A stretch of 64,000 nt of DNA from Nonomuraea typhae (GTDB lineage: Bacteria > Actinomycetota > Actinomycetes > Streptosporangiales > Streptosporangiaceae). The notes below the pieces were generated by a model. The model was not told the origin of the DNA. It ran no database searches and saw nothing but the letters and a program-made list of their open reading frames with translations. The position numbers were made by a program, and so were the translations under genes. Where the stretch lies: NCBI RefSeq assembly GCF_009760925.1, contig NZ_VRLV01000001.1, positions 558,001 to 622,000 on the forward strand, read 5' to 3'. Below, piece by piece: positions 8,724 through 17,796 of this stretch (its first letter is position 1; each line of letters starts with the position of its first letter).

Positions 8724-9227
8724 ATGAGCTATGGAAACCAGGGCGGCAGCGGCGGCTACGGTGCCCCGCCCCCCGGGGGTGGTTACGGCCAGCAGCCGCC
8801 GAGCGGCGGCGGCTATGGACAGCAGCCGCCGAGTGGCGGCGGCTACGGCCAGCAGCCGCCCAGCGGCGGGGGCTACGGCGAGCAGCCCCCGAGCGGCGGT
8901 GGTTACGGCGGCGGCTACGGCCAGCCCGGCGGCGGTTACGGCGCCCCGCAGAACCCGCCGGACAACCACCTGGTGTGGGCGATCCTGACCACGATCTTCT
9001 GCTGCCTCCCGCTGGGCATCGTGTCGATCGTGAAGTCGACGCAGGTCAACTCCAAGTGGCAGGTGGGCGACTACCAGGGTGCGATCCAGGCCTCCGAGGA
9101 GGCCAAGACGTGGTGGAAGCGTGCGCTGATCGGCGGCATCATCTACTACGTCCTGCTGGGCATCGGCATGGTGATCTACTTTGTGATCATCGCCGCCGCC
9201 GTGTCCACGAGCTACTCGTCCTACTAA
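8724..9227 (+). CDS. Gly/Tyr/Gln-repeat protein with CD225/dispanin membrane domain
   Basis: 167 residues. Residues 1-75 are [10 protein letters not shown] decapeptide repeats. The C-terminal part is a CD225/dispanin domain: NHLVWAILTTIFCCLPLGIVSIV (re-entrant helix with a CC pair), an amphipathic linker with KSTQVNSKWQVGDYQGA, then a transmembrane helix. The start ATG 8724 has GAGGAG about 9 nt upstream. A TATGCT -10-like hexamer is at 8673-8678. The family includes interferon-induced transmembrane proteins in animals; bacterial members are poorly characterised. Tandem position and shared repeat with the previous gene suggest related function at the membrane. Confidence 0.88.
   Translation: MSYGNQGGSGGYGAPPPGGGYGQQPPSGGGYGQQPPSGGGYGQQPPSGGGYGEQPPSGGGYGGGYGQPGGGYGAPQNPPDNHLVWAILTTIFCCLPLGIVSIVKSTQVNSKWQVGDYQGAIQASEEAKTWWKRALIGGIIYYVLLGIGMVIYFVIIAAAVSTSYSSY
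8781..8900 (+). repeat. Four 30-bp tandem repeats encoding [10 protein letters not shown]
   Basis: Units at 8781, 8811, 8841 and 8871, each 30 bp, differ only at a few bases. They encode the decapeptide [10 protein letters not shown] (GYGEQPPSGG in the last). Near-identity at the DNA level suggests recent unit duplication. Confidence 0.85.
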
Positions 9228-9244
9228 AGGCGATACTTGACCTC

Positions 9245-9694
9245 ATGAGCCTTGCGAACCTCGAGCGGCGGGGGACGGATCGATGGAAAGCCGTGCTCCC
9301 GCCGCTCGGCGTCGCCGCCGGCACCGCGGCGGTGTTCGCCTTCGTCGGGACGGTGGACCCCAATGAGCCGGGGCACTACCCCACCTGCCCGTTCCTGTGG
9401 CTGACCGCCCAGGCGTTCGGGACGGGGCTGTACTGCCCGGGCTGCGGCACGCTGCGCACCATCCACGCGCTGGCCCACCTCGACCCGGTGACCGCGCTGG
9501 GGATGAACCCGCTGGCCGTGGCCGTGCTGCCGTTCCTGGTGTTCTGGTGGGCGCGGTGGCTGGTGCGCGCCTGGAAGGGCACGCCCAGACGCCTGTCGCT
9601 GTCCCATCCGGCCTACATCTGGGGCCTGCTGGTCGTGGTGATCGTCTATTGGGTCGTCCGGAATCTTCCGTTCGGAGCTTTTCTAGCCCCCTAG
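9245..9694 (+). CDS. DUF2752 membrane protein
   Basis: 149 residues with ATG 9245, 17 bp after the previous stop. The DUF2752 hallmark is present: a TCPFLWLTAQAFGTGLYCPGCG segment followed by TLRTIHALAHLDPVTALGMNPL, with three or more transmembrane helices (about 17-35, 90-108 and 125-143). The CPGCGTLR motif is conserved in the family, but its role (metal, redox or structural) is unknown. DUF2752 genes regularly precede trpC in actinobacteria, which matches the next gene here. Confidence 0.85.
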   Translation: MSLANLERRGTDRWKAVLPPLGVAAGTAAVFAFVGTVDPNEPGHYPTCPFLWLTAQAFGTGLYCPGCGTLRTIHALAHLDPVTALGMNPLAVAVLPFLVFWWARWLVRAWKGTPRRLSLSHPAYIWGLLVVVIVYWVVRNLPFGAFLAP

Positions 9695-9815
9695 GTGGGC
9701 CCCGATGGTGAGGTGACCGGCGGCGGGCCGATACCATCGCAAGAGCAGGCCGGGAGCGTACGCGAGGCGAACTCCCGACCGCCCCCAACACTGCCGACCG
9801 GAGGGACCCCAGCGC

Positions 9816-10634
9816 GTGAGTGTGCTCGACGACATCCTCGACGGGGTGCGCGCGGATCTGGCCGCACGCCAGCAGGCCGTGTCGCTTGACGAGCTCAAGG
9901 AGCGGGCCGGTCGGGCTCCGGCCGCCCGGGACGCCTACGCGGCGCTGGGCGGCGACAAGGTCTCGGTGATCGCCGAGGTCAAGCGCTCCAGCCCGTCCAA
10001 GGGCGCGCTGGCGGCGATCGCCGACCCGGCCGCGCTGGCCGCCGACTACGAGGCGGGCGGCGCGCACGTGATCAGCGTGCTGACCGAGCGGCGCCGCTTC
10101 GGCGGCAGCCTGGACGACCTGGCCGCGGTGCGCGCCCGCGTCGACATCCCGATCCTGCGCAAGGACTTCATCGTCACCGCCTACCAGCTGTGGGAGGCCA
10201 GGGCCTACGGCGCCGACCTGGCGCTGCTCATGGTCGTCTCCCTGGAGCAGGAGGCGCTGGTGTCGCTGATCGAGCGGGCCGAGTCCATCGGGCTCACGCC
10301 GCTGGTCGAGGTGCACACCGAGGAGGAGACCGAGCGCGCGATCGCGGCGGGCGCCCGGATCATCGGGATCAACGCCCGCAACCTGAAGACCCTGGAAGTC
10401 GACAGGGACGTCTTCAGCAAGATCGCGCCGATGATCCCCGACGACATCATCAAGATCGCCGAATCGGGCGTGCGCGGCCCGCACGACCTGCTCGCCTACG
10501 CGCGATCCGGCGCCGACGCCGTGCTCGTGGGCGAGAGCCTGGTCACCGGCAAGGACCCGCGCAAGGCCGTGGAGGCGCTGGTGACCGCAGGCGCCCACCC
10601 CGCGACGCGCCCCGACCACGGATCAGAGGGATAG
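9816..10634 (+). CDS. trpC: Indole-3-glycerol phosphate synthase
   Basis: 272 residues, full length. It closes the indole ring of CdRP to give indole-3-glycerol phosphate in tryptophan synthesis. Active-site motifs: [13 protein letters not shown] (catalytic Lys), ILRKDFIV (second Lys), [11 protein letters not shown] (Glu) and [13 protein letters not shown]. The start GTG 9816 has GGAGGGA at about 9800-9806. It is followed 2 bp later by trpB. The 121-bp gap upstream has no obvious Trp-rich leader peptide. Confidence 0.96.
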   Translation: MSVLDDILDGVRADLAARQQAVSLDELKERAGRAPAARDAYAALGGDKVSVIAEVKRSSPSKGALAAIADPAALAADYEAGGAHVISVLTERRRFGGSLDDLAAVRARVDIPILRKDFIVTAYQLWEARAYGADLALLMVVSLEQEALVSLIERAESIGLTPLVEVHTEEETERAIAAGARIIGINARNLKTLEVDRDVFSKIAPMIPDDIIKIAESGVRGPHDLLAYARSGADAVLVGESLVTGKDPRKAVEALVTAGAHPATRPDHGSEG

Positions 10635-10636
10635 CA

Positions 10637-11878
10637 GTGGCACAAGACGGCTCCATCCTCACCGCCGCCGACCTGGCGGGCAACGGCGCCTTCGGCGACG
10701 ACCCCGACGTGCACGGCAAGTTCGGCATCTTCGGCGGCCGGTACGTGCCCGAGGCGCTGATCCCGGCGCTCGACGAGGTCGCCGCGGTCTACGAGAAGGC
10801 CAAGGCCGACGTGGCCTTCCTGCGCGAGTTCGACCACCTGCTGCGCACCTACGCCGGCCGTCCCACGACGCTGACCGACGTGCCCCGCTTCAGCGAGGAG
10901 GCCGGTGGCGCCCGGGTCGTCCTCAAGCGCGAGGACCTCACCCACACCGGCGCCCACAAGATCAACAACGTGCTGGGCCAGGCCCTGCTCACCAAGCGCC
11001 TGGGCAAGCGGCGGGTGATCGCCGAGACCGGCGCCGGCCAGCACGGCGTGGCCACCGCCACCGCCGCCGCGCTGCTCGGCCTGGAGTGCGTCATCTACAT
11101 GGGCGCGGTCGACTGCGAGCGCCAGGCGCTCAACGTCGCCCGGATGAAGCTGCTCGGCGCCACCGTGATCCCGGTGACCAACGGCTCCCAGACCCTCAAG
11201 GACGCCATCAACGAGGCGTTCCGCGACTGGGTGACCAACGTGGACACCACCCACTACCTGTTCGGCACCGTCGCGGGCCCGCACCCGTTCCCCGAGATCG
11301 TGCGCGACTTCGCCCGCATCATCGGCGTCGAGGCCCGCCGCCAGATGCTGGAGCTGACCGGCGCCCTGCCCGACGCCGTCTGCGCGGCGGTCGGCGGCGG
11401 CAGCAACGCCATCGGCATCTTCCACGCCTTCATCGGTGACAAGGACGTCGCGCTGCACGGCTACGAGGCGGGCGGGCACGGCCTGGCGAGCGGCGAGCAC
11501 GCGCTCACGCTGACCGCCGGCTCGGTCGGCGTCCTGCACGGCTCGCGCACCTACGTCCTGCAGGACGACGAGGGCCAGACCATCGAGTCCCACTCGATCT
11601 CGGCCGGGCTCGACTACCCGGGCGTCGGCCCCGAGCACGCCTGGCTGAAGGACAGCGGCCGCGCCACCTACCACGGCGTCACCGACGACGAGGCCATGGC
11701 GGCGTTCTCGCTGCTGGCCCGCACCGAGGGCATCATCCCCGCCATCGAGTCCTCCCACGCCCTGGCCGGGGCGCTCAAGCTCGGCCGCGAGCTGGGCCCG
11801 GACAAGACCATCCTGGTCAACCTCTCCGGGCGTGGCGACAAGGACATGGGCACGGCCATGAAGTACTTCAACCTCTAG
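10637..11878 (+). CDS. trpB: Tryptophan synthase beta subunit
   Basis: 413 residues including an actinobacterial N-terminal extension before [21 protein letters not shown]. The PLP lysine is in [17 protein letters not shown], the phosphate-binding loop is [10 protein letters not shown], and the catalytic Glu region is [15 protein letters not shown]. It condenses indole and serine to tryptophan in an alpha2-beta2 complex with TrpA. The start GTG 10637 is 2 bp after the trpC stop, so translation is probably coupled. Confidence 0.97.
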   Translation: MAQDGSILTAADLAGNGAFGDDPDVHGKFGIFGGRYVPEALIPALDEVAAVYEKAKADVAFLREFDHLLRTYAGRPTTLTDVPRFSEEAGGARVVLKREDLTHTGAHKINNVLGQALLTKRLGKRRVIAETGAGQHGVATATAAALLGLECVIYMGAVDCERQALNVARMKLLGATVIPVTNGSQTLKDAINEAFRDWVTNVDTTHYLFGTVAGPHPFPEIVRDFARIIGVEARRQMLELTGALPDAVCAAVGGGSNAIGIFHAFIGDKDVALHGYEAGGHGLASGEHALTLTAGSVGVLHGSRTYVLQDDEGQTIESHSISAGLDYPGVGPEHAWLKDSGRATYHGVTDDEAMAAFSLLARTEGIIPAIESSHALAGALKLGRELGPDKTILVNLSGRGDKDMGTAMKYFNL

Positions 11879-11889
11879 GGTTCTCCATC

Positions 11890-12690
11890 ATGACCACTCT
11901 TCAGACGGTGTTCGCCAAGGCCAAGGCGGACAACCGGGCGGCGCTCGTGGGTTACCTGCCCGCGGGGTTCCCGTCCAAGGACGGCGCCATCGCCGCCGCC
12001 GCGGCCCTCGTCGAGGCGGGCTGCGACGTCATCGAGATCGGCCTGCCGTACTCCGACCCGCTCATGGACGGGCCGACCATCCAGGACGCGGTGCACCGCT
12101 CGCTGACCAACGGCACCCGCATCGCCGACGTGTTCCGCACGGTCGAGGGCGTCGCGGCCACCGGTGCCGCCACGCTCGTCATGACCTACTGGAACCCGAT
12201 CGACCGCTACGGCGCCGACCGGTTCGCCCGCGATCTGGCCGGCGCGGGCGGCGTGGGCACGATCACGCCCGACCTGACGCCCGAGGAGGCCGGCCCCTGG
12301 CGCACCGCCTCGGTCGAGGCCGGCCTCGACACCGTCTTCCTGGTCGCGCCCAGCTCCACCGAGGAGCGCATCAAGGCCGTGGTCGAGTGCTGCACCGGGT
12401 TCGTGTACGCGGCCTCCCTCATGGGCGTGACCGGCGCCCGCGAGACGGTGAACGTCGCCGCCGAGGATCTGGTGGCCCGCACGCGCGCCTGCACCGACCT
12501 GCCCGTGTGCGTGGGCCTGGGCGTCGGCACCGGCGCGCAGGCGGCCGAGGTGGCCGGCTACGCCGACGGCGTCATCGTGGGCTCGGCCTTCATCCGCCGC
12601 CTGCTGGACGCGCCCGACGAGGCCGCCGGCCGCGCCGCCTGCGCCGAGCTGGCGCGGGACATGGCCGCGGGGGTTCGTTCGCGGGGTTGA
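11890..12690 (+). CDS. trpA: Tryptophan synthase alpha subunit
   Basis: 266 residues. It cleaves indole-3-glycerol phosphate to indole, which passes to TrpB. Catalytic Glu and Asp are visible in VIEIGLPYSDPLMDGP; other conserved blocks are TYWNPIDRYG, FVYAASLMGVTG and VGLGVGTGAQA. It begins 11 bp after trpB. A strong hairpin at 12705 ends the trp unit. In related genomes the redox genes and lgt follow directly; here two GH101 genes and a regulator intervene. Confidence 0.97.
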   Translation: MTTLQTVFAKAKADNRAALVGYLPAGFPSKDGAIAAAAALVEAGCDVIEIGLPYSDPLMDGPTIQDAVHRSLTNGTRIADVFRTVEGVAATGAATLVMTYWNPIDRYGADRFARDLAGAGGVGTITPDLTPEEAGPWRTASVEAGLDTVFLVAPSSTEERIKAVVECCTGFVYAASLMGVTGARETVNVAAEDLVARTRACTDLPVCVGLGVGTGAQAAEVAGYADGVIVGSAFIRRLLDAPDEAAGRAACAELARDMAAGVRSRG

Positions 12691-12704
12691 CGGTCTGGTA
12701 CGGC

Positions 12705-12737
12705 GAAGCGCGGCTCTCCTGATGGAGGCCGCGCTTC
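12705..12737 (+). terminator. trp operon terminator
   Basis: Hairpin GAAGCGCGGC (12705-12714) with GCCGCGCTTC (12728-12737), extended by CTCC/GGAG around a TGAT loop, followed by TTCGCATTTG. It lies 14 bp after the trpA stop, isolating the trp genes from the GH101 island. Confidence 0.8.
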
Positions 12738-12748
12738 TTCGCATTTGT

Positions 12749-12804
12749 GCGTGGTTTATCCAGATCTTTGGCGCAAAAGTGCAACAAGGCGCATGGTTTG
12801 TCCA
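12749..12804 (+). promoter_or_regulatory. Pair of 14-bp direct repeats, candidate AraC-family operator
   Basis: GC[GA]TGGTTT[AG]TCCA occurs at 12749-12762 and 12791-12804. The starts are 42 bp apart, four turns of B-DNA, which puts both sites on the same face. AraC-type regulators characteristically bind direct repeats, and an AraC-family gene lies inside the island that starts 63 bp downstream. I saw no further copy near the second GH101 gene. Confidence 0.5.
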
Positions 12805-12866
12805 TTTAACCGGCCGGGTGATCGCGTCAGGGTGTCGGCACGAACCCTTTTCGCGAAAGGACGCAC

Positions 12867-15800
12867 ATGCGTCGACGTTCCGCCGCGTTAGCCGGCGTTC
12901 TCGCGCTGGCCACCCTCGCCACGCCCGCCGCCGCCCTGGCCGACCCGGTCCCCTCCACCGGCGCCCTCACGGCCCCTGCCGACGCCATCACGGCCTCCGG
13001 CCCGCAACAGAGTCCGCCGCCGGCCGGCGCCGACACGCCGTCCTCCAATGCCCCGCCCTCCGGCGGCCCGTCCTCTGCCCCGCCCTCCGGCGGCCCGTCC
13101 TCTGCCCCGCCCTCCGGCGGCCCGTCCTCTGCCCCGCCCTCCGGCGGCCCGTCCTCGAGTGGCCCTCCTTCCGACGCGCCGCCGGACGTGCGGCCGGAGG
13201 CTCCCGTGGTCACGCCCGAGGCGCGGGCCCAGACCTTCGCCCCGGCCACCCCGGCGCCGCCCGTGGCCGAACCGGTGACCATCTCCTCCGCCCAACTGGC
13301 GGTGGCGCTGGATCCGGCCTTCCCCCGGGTGCTCGGGTACACCGACCGCGCCTCCGGCGCCCGGCTGGGCGGCAGCACCACCGTCCCCTCCGTGGTCCTG
13401 AACGGCACGCCGTACCCCGTGACCGGGACGCTGACCGGCACCGACGGGCGGACCGCGCACTACCGGCTGACCTTCGCCGCCCTGAGCGGGGTCGAATTGC
13501 GGGCGTCGATCGGCGTGCGGGACCGGACCGCCACGTTCCGGATCGACAAGGTCACCGACACCGCGGCGTTCCGGGTCGGCACGATCGACCTGCCGGGGCA
13601 TGACCTGGTGTCGGTGGCGAGTGATCAGGAGGGGGCGGCGACGGCGTTCACGCGGCTGGATCCGAACTCGACCCGGACCGCCGACGTGTTCGCCGGGGTG
13701 ACGGCGCAGACGCAGCCTGAGGCGCAGCCGGTCGGTGCGACGTACGGGATCGTGAACACCGCCCGGCTGGCGGCGGCGATCGAGTCGAACTCCTCCTACG
13801 ACCGCCCCTCGGGCGCGACCAACGTGGACGCGGCCCGCTTCTGGCATCAGGCGCGCAAGGGTGCGGACGGTGTGGTGCGGGTGGGTGTGTGGAGTGGGCA
13901 GTGGACGTATCGGGCGGCCGGGGCGCCTTTCACCGAGGAGTTGCCCTGGGCGAAGGTGGTGGTGACGCCGGATGCCAACGCCGACGGGGGCGTCGACTGG
14001 CAGGACGGCGCGATCGCCTTCCGCGGCATCGGCGTCAAGGCGGCCGGGTCCGAGCAGACCAGGGACCGGGTGGCCATCCACATCCCGTTCAACTTCGCCA
14101 GCCAGGCCACGCATCCGTTCCTGCGTACGCTGGACGACGTCAAGCGCATCTCGCTGGCCACCGACGGGCTGGGCCAGCTCGCGCTGCTTAAGGGGTATCA
14201 GTCGGAGGGGCACGACTCGGCCCACCCGGACTACGGCGGCAACTACAACAAGCGCGCCGGCGGCCTCAAGGACCTCAACACGCTCCTGAAGTCCGGCAAG
14301 CAGTGGAACGCCGCCTTCGGCGTGCACGTCAACGCCACCGAGGCGTATCCGGTGGCCAAGACGTTCAGCGAGACGCTGGCGGACAAGAACGCCAAGGGCT
14401 GGAACTGGCTCGACCAGTCGTACTACATCGACCAGCGCACCGACCTGACCACCGGAAACCTGGCCAAGCGCTTCGCCCGGTTGCGCGCCGAGACCGACCG
14501 CAACCTCGCCCTGCTCTACATCGACGTGTACTACAGCCACGGCTGGACGGCCGACCGCACGCTGGCCGAGCTGCGCAGGCAGGGCTGGCAGGTGACCACC
14601 GAGTGGTCGGACAAACTGGAACGCGCCTCCCTGTGGTCGCACTGGGCGACCGACATGAGTTACGGCGGCGCCACCAATAAGGGACTCAACTCGCAGATCA
14701 TCCGGTTTATCCGCAACCAGGAGAAGGACGTCTGGAACGCTCACCCGATCCTCGGCAACACCAGGATCGAGGAGTTCGAGGGCTGGACCGGCGAGGTGAA
14801 CTGGAACACCTTCTACCGCAACATCTGGGAGCACAACCTGCCCGCCAAGTTCCTGCAGCACTACGCCATCACCGACTGGAACGCCGACGAGATCGTGTTC
14901 GAGGGCGGCGTGCGGGGCACCGTGAAGAACGGCAGGCGGGAGCTGTTCGCCGGTGGGCGGAAGGTGCTCGACGGGTCGACCTACCTGCTGCCGTGGGAGG
15001 GGAGGTTGTACCATTTCAACCCCGGGGGCGGGCAGACCACGTGGGAGGCCGATCGGCCGCTGAAGCTCTACAAGCTGACCACCCAGGGCCGGGTCGAGGC
15101 GGGCACCCTGGTCCCGCAGGGCGGGAAGATCACGATCACCGCCGAGCCCGGCGTGCCGTACGTGCTGTACGCCAAGAACCCGGGCAAGAACGGCGACCCC
15201 GGCTGGGGCGAGGGCAGCGGACTGCGTGACCCCGGCTTCAACGGCGACGGCGCCTGGGAGCGCACCGGCCAGGTCTCGGCCGAGACGAACGCCAACGGGC
15301 AGCGGGTGGCGCTGCTGGCGGCCGGGCAGCCCGCCGCCATCGCGCAGAACGTCAAGGGGCTCACCCCGGGCCGGACCTACAGCGCCTCGGCCTGGATCGA
15401 GGTCGAACCCGGCAAGTCCCGCCAGACCACGCTGGAGATCGGCGGCCAGAGCGTCCGCCTGGACAGGTCCACGGCCAGGAACCACGTGGCCGCCGACGAG
15501 AAACACGGGACCTACTTCCAGCGGGTGAAGGCCGTCTTCGCCGCCCGCCGGAGCAGCGACCGGATCACGGTCACGGCGGGCGCGGGCGACGGCGCGGTGC
15601 GGGTGGACGACGTGCGCCTGGTGGCCACCGCCAAGCCCGGCCCGAGCGAGGACTTCGAGAACGTCGACCAGGGCTGGGGCCCGTTCGTGAAGGGCGACGC
15701 GGGCGGGCGCACCGACCCGCGCACCCACATCGCGCAGAAGCACGCCCCCTACACCCAGGCCGGCTGGAACGGCAAGACCGTCGACGACGTGCTGTCCGGC

Positions 15801-16904
15801 GAGGAGTCGCTCAAGGCCCACGAGGAACGGCAGGGCGTGGTCTACCGGACGCTCCCGCAGACCGCCCGCTTCGAGCACGGCCGCGCCTACGAGGTCTCCT
15901 ACAGCTACCAGAACGCCCAGGACGGCACCTATGCCTGGGTGACCGGCTACGACAAGGGCGGTACGAGCGTCGAGACCCGGCGCACCCCGATCGCCGAGCA
16001 GCGCACCACCGCCCGGTTCACCGAACGGGTCGTGGGCGGGTGCGGCGACGTGTGGGTGGGGCTGCGCTCGCTCAAGCCGGAGCAGGCGGGCGCCGACTTC
16101 ATCCTCGACGACTTCTCCGTCAAGGACCTCGGCCCGGCCGCCGATCCGCCGGCCTGCGCCTCGCTGGAGATCCGGCCCGGCGCGGTGCTGGAGCCGGGCG
16201 TGGCCAACGACGTCACGACCGTCTTCACCAACCTCGAGGACGGCCCGGCCGAGGTGAGCGTGACGCCGGCCGTACCCGAGGGCTGGCAGGTCAGCGGGCA
16301 GGGGAGCGGCACCGTGCAGCCCGGCGCGGCGCTCACCACCACGTGGAAGGTGACCCCGCCCGCCGACGCCCCCTACCGCGCCTACGACCTCACGGCCGAG
16401 GCGGTCTACGGCGGCAAGCGGGTCGCGGCGGCCGTGAGCGTCAGGACGCTGCCCCCGCCGCCGTCCGGCCAGGTGTGGGCCAGCGACCACGACTGGGTCA
16501 GCGCCGACAACGGCTGGGGGCCCGTCGAGCGGGACCAGTCCAACGGCCCGCAGGGCGAGGGGGACGGCAGCCCGCTCACGATCGGCGGCGTGGTCTTCCC
16601 CAAGGGGCTGGGCGCGCACGCCCCCAGCCGGATCCGCTACTACCTCGGCGGACGCTGCACCGCCTTCACCGCCTCGACCGGCGTGGACGACGCGCAGCCG
16701 ACGCGCGGGTCGGTGCAGTTCACCGTGCTGGCCGACGGGGTGGTCAAGTCGCAGAGCCCGGTGCTGCGGGCCGCCGACGCCGCCCACGCGATCACCGCCG
16801 ACCTGACCGGCGCCCGCTACGCCGACCTCGTCATCGGCGACGGCGGCGACGGCAACGGCAACGACCACGGCGACTGGGCAGGCGCTCGGTTCACGTGCGG
16901 GTGA
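12867..16904 (+). CDS. Secreted GH101 endo-alpha-N-acetylgalactosaminidase-like protein (copy 1)
   Basis: 1345 residues. A signal peptide (about 1-26) is followed by a Pro/Ser linker with PPSGGPSSA repeats (about 60-100), a GH101 beta-rich N-domain and a catalytic barrel. The nucleophile Asp553 is in LYIDVYY and the acid/base Glu579 in QGWQVTTEW, followed by HWATDMSYGG; spacing and context match bifidobacterial GH101. C-terminal modules: a carbohydrate-binding jelly-roll region (~780-930), a NEW3-like beta domain (~1095-1180) and an NPCBM domain (~1195-1345). GH101 enzymes release Gal-beta-1,3-GalNAc from Ser/Thr of mucin-type glycoproteins. AAAGGA lies 5 nt before ATG. The AraC gene starts 41 bp downstream. 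Confidence 0.88.
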   Translation: MRRRSAALAGVLALATLATPAAALADPVPSTGALTAPADAITASGPQQSPPPAGADTPSSNAPPSGGPSSAPPSGGPSSAPPSGGPSSAPPSGGPSSSGPPSDAPPDVRPEAPVVTPEARAQTFAPATPAPPVAEPVTISSAQLAVALDPAFPRVLGYTDRASGARLGGSTTVPSVVLNGTPYPVTGTLTGTDGRTAHYRLTFAALSGVELRASIGVRDRTATFRIDKVTDTAAFRVGTIDLPGHDLVSVASDQEGAATAFTRLDPNSTRTADVFAGVTAQTQPEAQPVGATYGIVNTARLAAAIESNSSYDRPSGATNVDAARFWHQARKGADGVVRVGVWSGQWTYRAAGAPFTEELPWAKVVVTPDANADGGVDWQDGAIAFRGIGVKAAGSEQTRDRVAIHIPFNFASQATHPFLRTLDDVKRISLATDGLGQLALLKGYQSEGHDSAHPDYGGNYNKRAGGLKDLNTLLKSGKQWNAAFGVHVNATEAYPVAKTFSETLADKNAKGWNWLDQSYYIDQRTDLTTGNLAKRFARLRAETDRNLALLYIDVYYSHGWTADRTLAELRRQGWQVTTEWSDKLERASLWSHWATDMSYGGATNKGLNSQIIRFIRNQEKDVWNAHPILGNTRIEEFEGWTGEVNWNTFYRNIWEHNLPAKFLQHYAITDWNADEIVFEGGVRGTVKNGRRELFAGGRKVLDGSTYLLPWEGRLYHFNPGGGQTTWEADRPLKLYKLTTQGRVEAGTLVPQGGKITITAEPGVPYVLYAKNPGKNGDPGWGEGSGLRDPGFNGDGAWERTGQVSAETNANGQRVALLAAGQPAAIAQNVKGLTPGRTYSASAWIEVEPGKSRQTTLEIGGQSVRLDRSTARNHVAADEKHGTYFQRVKAVFAARRSSDRITVTAGAGDGAVRVDDVRLVATAKPGPSEDFENVDQGWGPFVKGDAGGRTDPRTHIAQKHAPYTQAGWNGKTVDDVLSGEESLKAHEERQGVVYRTLPQTARFEHGRAYEVSYSYQNAQDGTYAWVTGYDKGGTSVETRRTPIAEQRTTARFTERVVGGCGDVWVGLRSLKPEQAGADFILDDFSVKDLGPAADPPACASLEIRPGAVLEPGVANDVTTVFTNLEDGPAEVSVTPAVPEGWQVSGQGSGTVQPGAALTTTWKVTPPADAPYRAYDLTAEAVYGGKRVAAAVSVRTLPPPPSGQVWASDHDWVSADNGWGPVERDQSNGPQGEGDGSPLTIGGVVFPKGLGAHAPSRIRYYLGGRCTAFTASTGVDDAQPTRGSVQFTVLADGVVKSQSPVLRAADAAHAITADLTGARYADLVIGDGGDGNGNDHGDWAGARFTCG
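13051..13158 (+). repeat. Four 27-bp tandem repeats encoding PPSGGPSSA
   Basis: Units start at 13051, 13078, 13105 and 13132. The first three are identical over 27 bp and the fourth decays at its end. They encode nonapeptide repeats in the linker after the signal peptide. The second GH101 gene has a Pro/Ser-rich linker but no such array. Confidence 0.85.
13842..14011 (+). repeat. 170-bp tract identical to 18583-18752 (GH101 paralogues)
   Basis: All 170 bases match the corresponding segment of the second GH101 gene, including synonymous positions, while the codons on both sides diverge at once (TTC|TGG versus CTG|TGG on the left; GCG versus GCC on the right). Part of the tract uses G/T-ending codons unlike the C-rich flanks. 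Confidence 0.85.
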
Positions 16905-16945
16905 GGCGCTAGGATCCCCTCCGGCGTGGAGGGAGGGCGTGAGGC

Positions 16946-17752
16946 ATGTTCCGGCAGTGGATGCACTACCTCACGCCCGGCCCCGCCCACCGCGGCCTCG
17001 GCCTGGTCTGCCTGGGCGTGGGCCACCAGGACGGCCGCCTGCCGACCGTGGGCCCGCGCACCATGCAGAACCACGTCGCGGTCGTGGTCACCGAAGGCGC
17101 CGGCTGGTTCGCCGAGGCGGGCGGCGCGCCCGTCGAGGTGGACGCCCCGGCCGTGCTGTGGCTGCGCCCCGGCGTCCAGCACCACTACGCGCCGCACGAG
17201 CCGGGCTGGACCGAATGGTTCGTCGACTTCACCGGCCCGGCCGTGACCGCCTACACCGAACTGGGCTTCCTCGGCGACGGCCGCCCGGTGACACCGCTGG
17301 CCACCGCCGAGCCCGCCGCCCGCGCCATCGGCCGCATCGCCCAGGTGTGCCGGGGCGGCAGCCCGTACGTGGAGGTGGAGACCTCGGCGATCGTGCACGA
17401 GGTGCTGGTGGCGCTGCGGCACGCCCGCGTGGACGAGGATCCGGGCGGCGTGCTGGAGGCGCTCGCCAGGGACGCCTGCCTGCCGATCTCGGTGGCCGAG
17501 CACGCCAGGCGGCTCGGACTGCCGCTGGCCGACCTGCGCCGCAGGGTACGCCGGCTGACCGGGTGCAGTCCCAAGGACTACGTGCTGACGATCCGGCTCA
17601 ACCAGGCCAAGGACCTGCTGGCCGGGACCGACCTGCCGGTGGCGGCGATCGCCCGCCGGGTGGGTTATGACGATCCGGCGTACTTCACCCGGTTGTTCGC
17701 CCGGCGGACGGGGCAGCCGCCGAGCGAGTTTCGCGCCCAGCGCTTCGGATAA
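16946..17752 (+). CDS. AraC family transcriptional regulator
   Basis: 268 residues. The N-terminal half is a cupin-type sensing domain (AVVVTEGAGWFAEAGG, VLWLRPGVQHHYAPHEPGWTEW). The C-terminal half has two helix-turn-helix motifs of the AraC type, ending in VAAIARRVGYDDPAYFTRLFARRTGQPPSEFRAQ. The start ATG 16946 follows GGAGGGCG. It sits 41 bp after GH101 copy 1 and 44 bp before GH101 copy 2 on the same strand, so it very probably controls both, sensing a released sugar. The direct repeats at 12749-12804 are its best candidate target. Confidence 0.9.
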   Translation: MFRQWMHYLTPGPAHRGLGLVCLGVGHQDGRLPTVGPRTMQNHVAVVVTEGAGWFAEAGGAPVEVDAPAVLWLRPGVQHHYAPHEPGWTEWFVDFTGPAVTAYTELGFLGDGRPVTPLATAEPAARAIGRIAQVCRGGSPYVEVETSAIVHEVLVALRHARVDEDPGGVLEALARDACLPISVAEHARRLGLPLADLRRRVRRLTGCSPKDYVLTIRLNQAKDLLAGTDLPVAAIARRVGYDDPAYFTRLFARRTGQPPSEFRAQRFG

Positions 17753-17796
17753 GTCAGGACTCTTGTGAGAATGGGGTGATCCTCCGGAGGAGTCCC

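Noticed and set aside
9695..9815. Trp attenuator or T-box upstream of trpC
   Set aside because: No run of Trp codons, no T-box bulge sequence and no convincing terminator/antiterminator pair could be found.
12888..16868. Minus-strand open frame of ~1300 codons opposite GH101 copy 1 (and a similar one opposite copy 2)
   Set aside because: Same GC-driven shadow; repeats of RGRAAGG reflect the PPSGGPSSA array read backwards. No start site or family.
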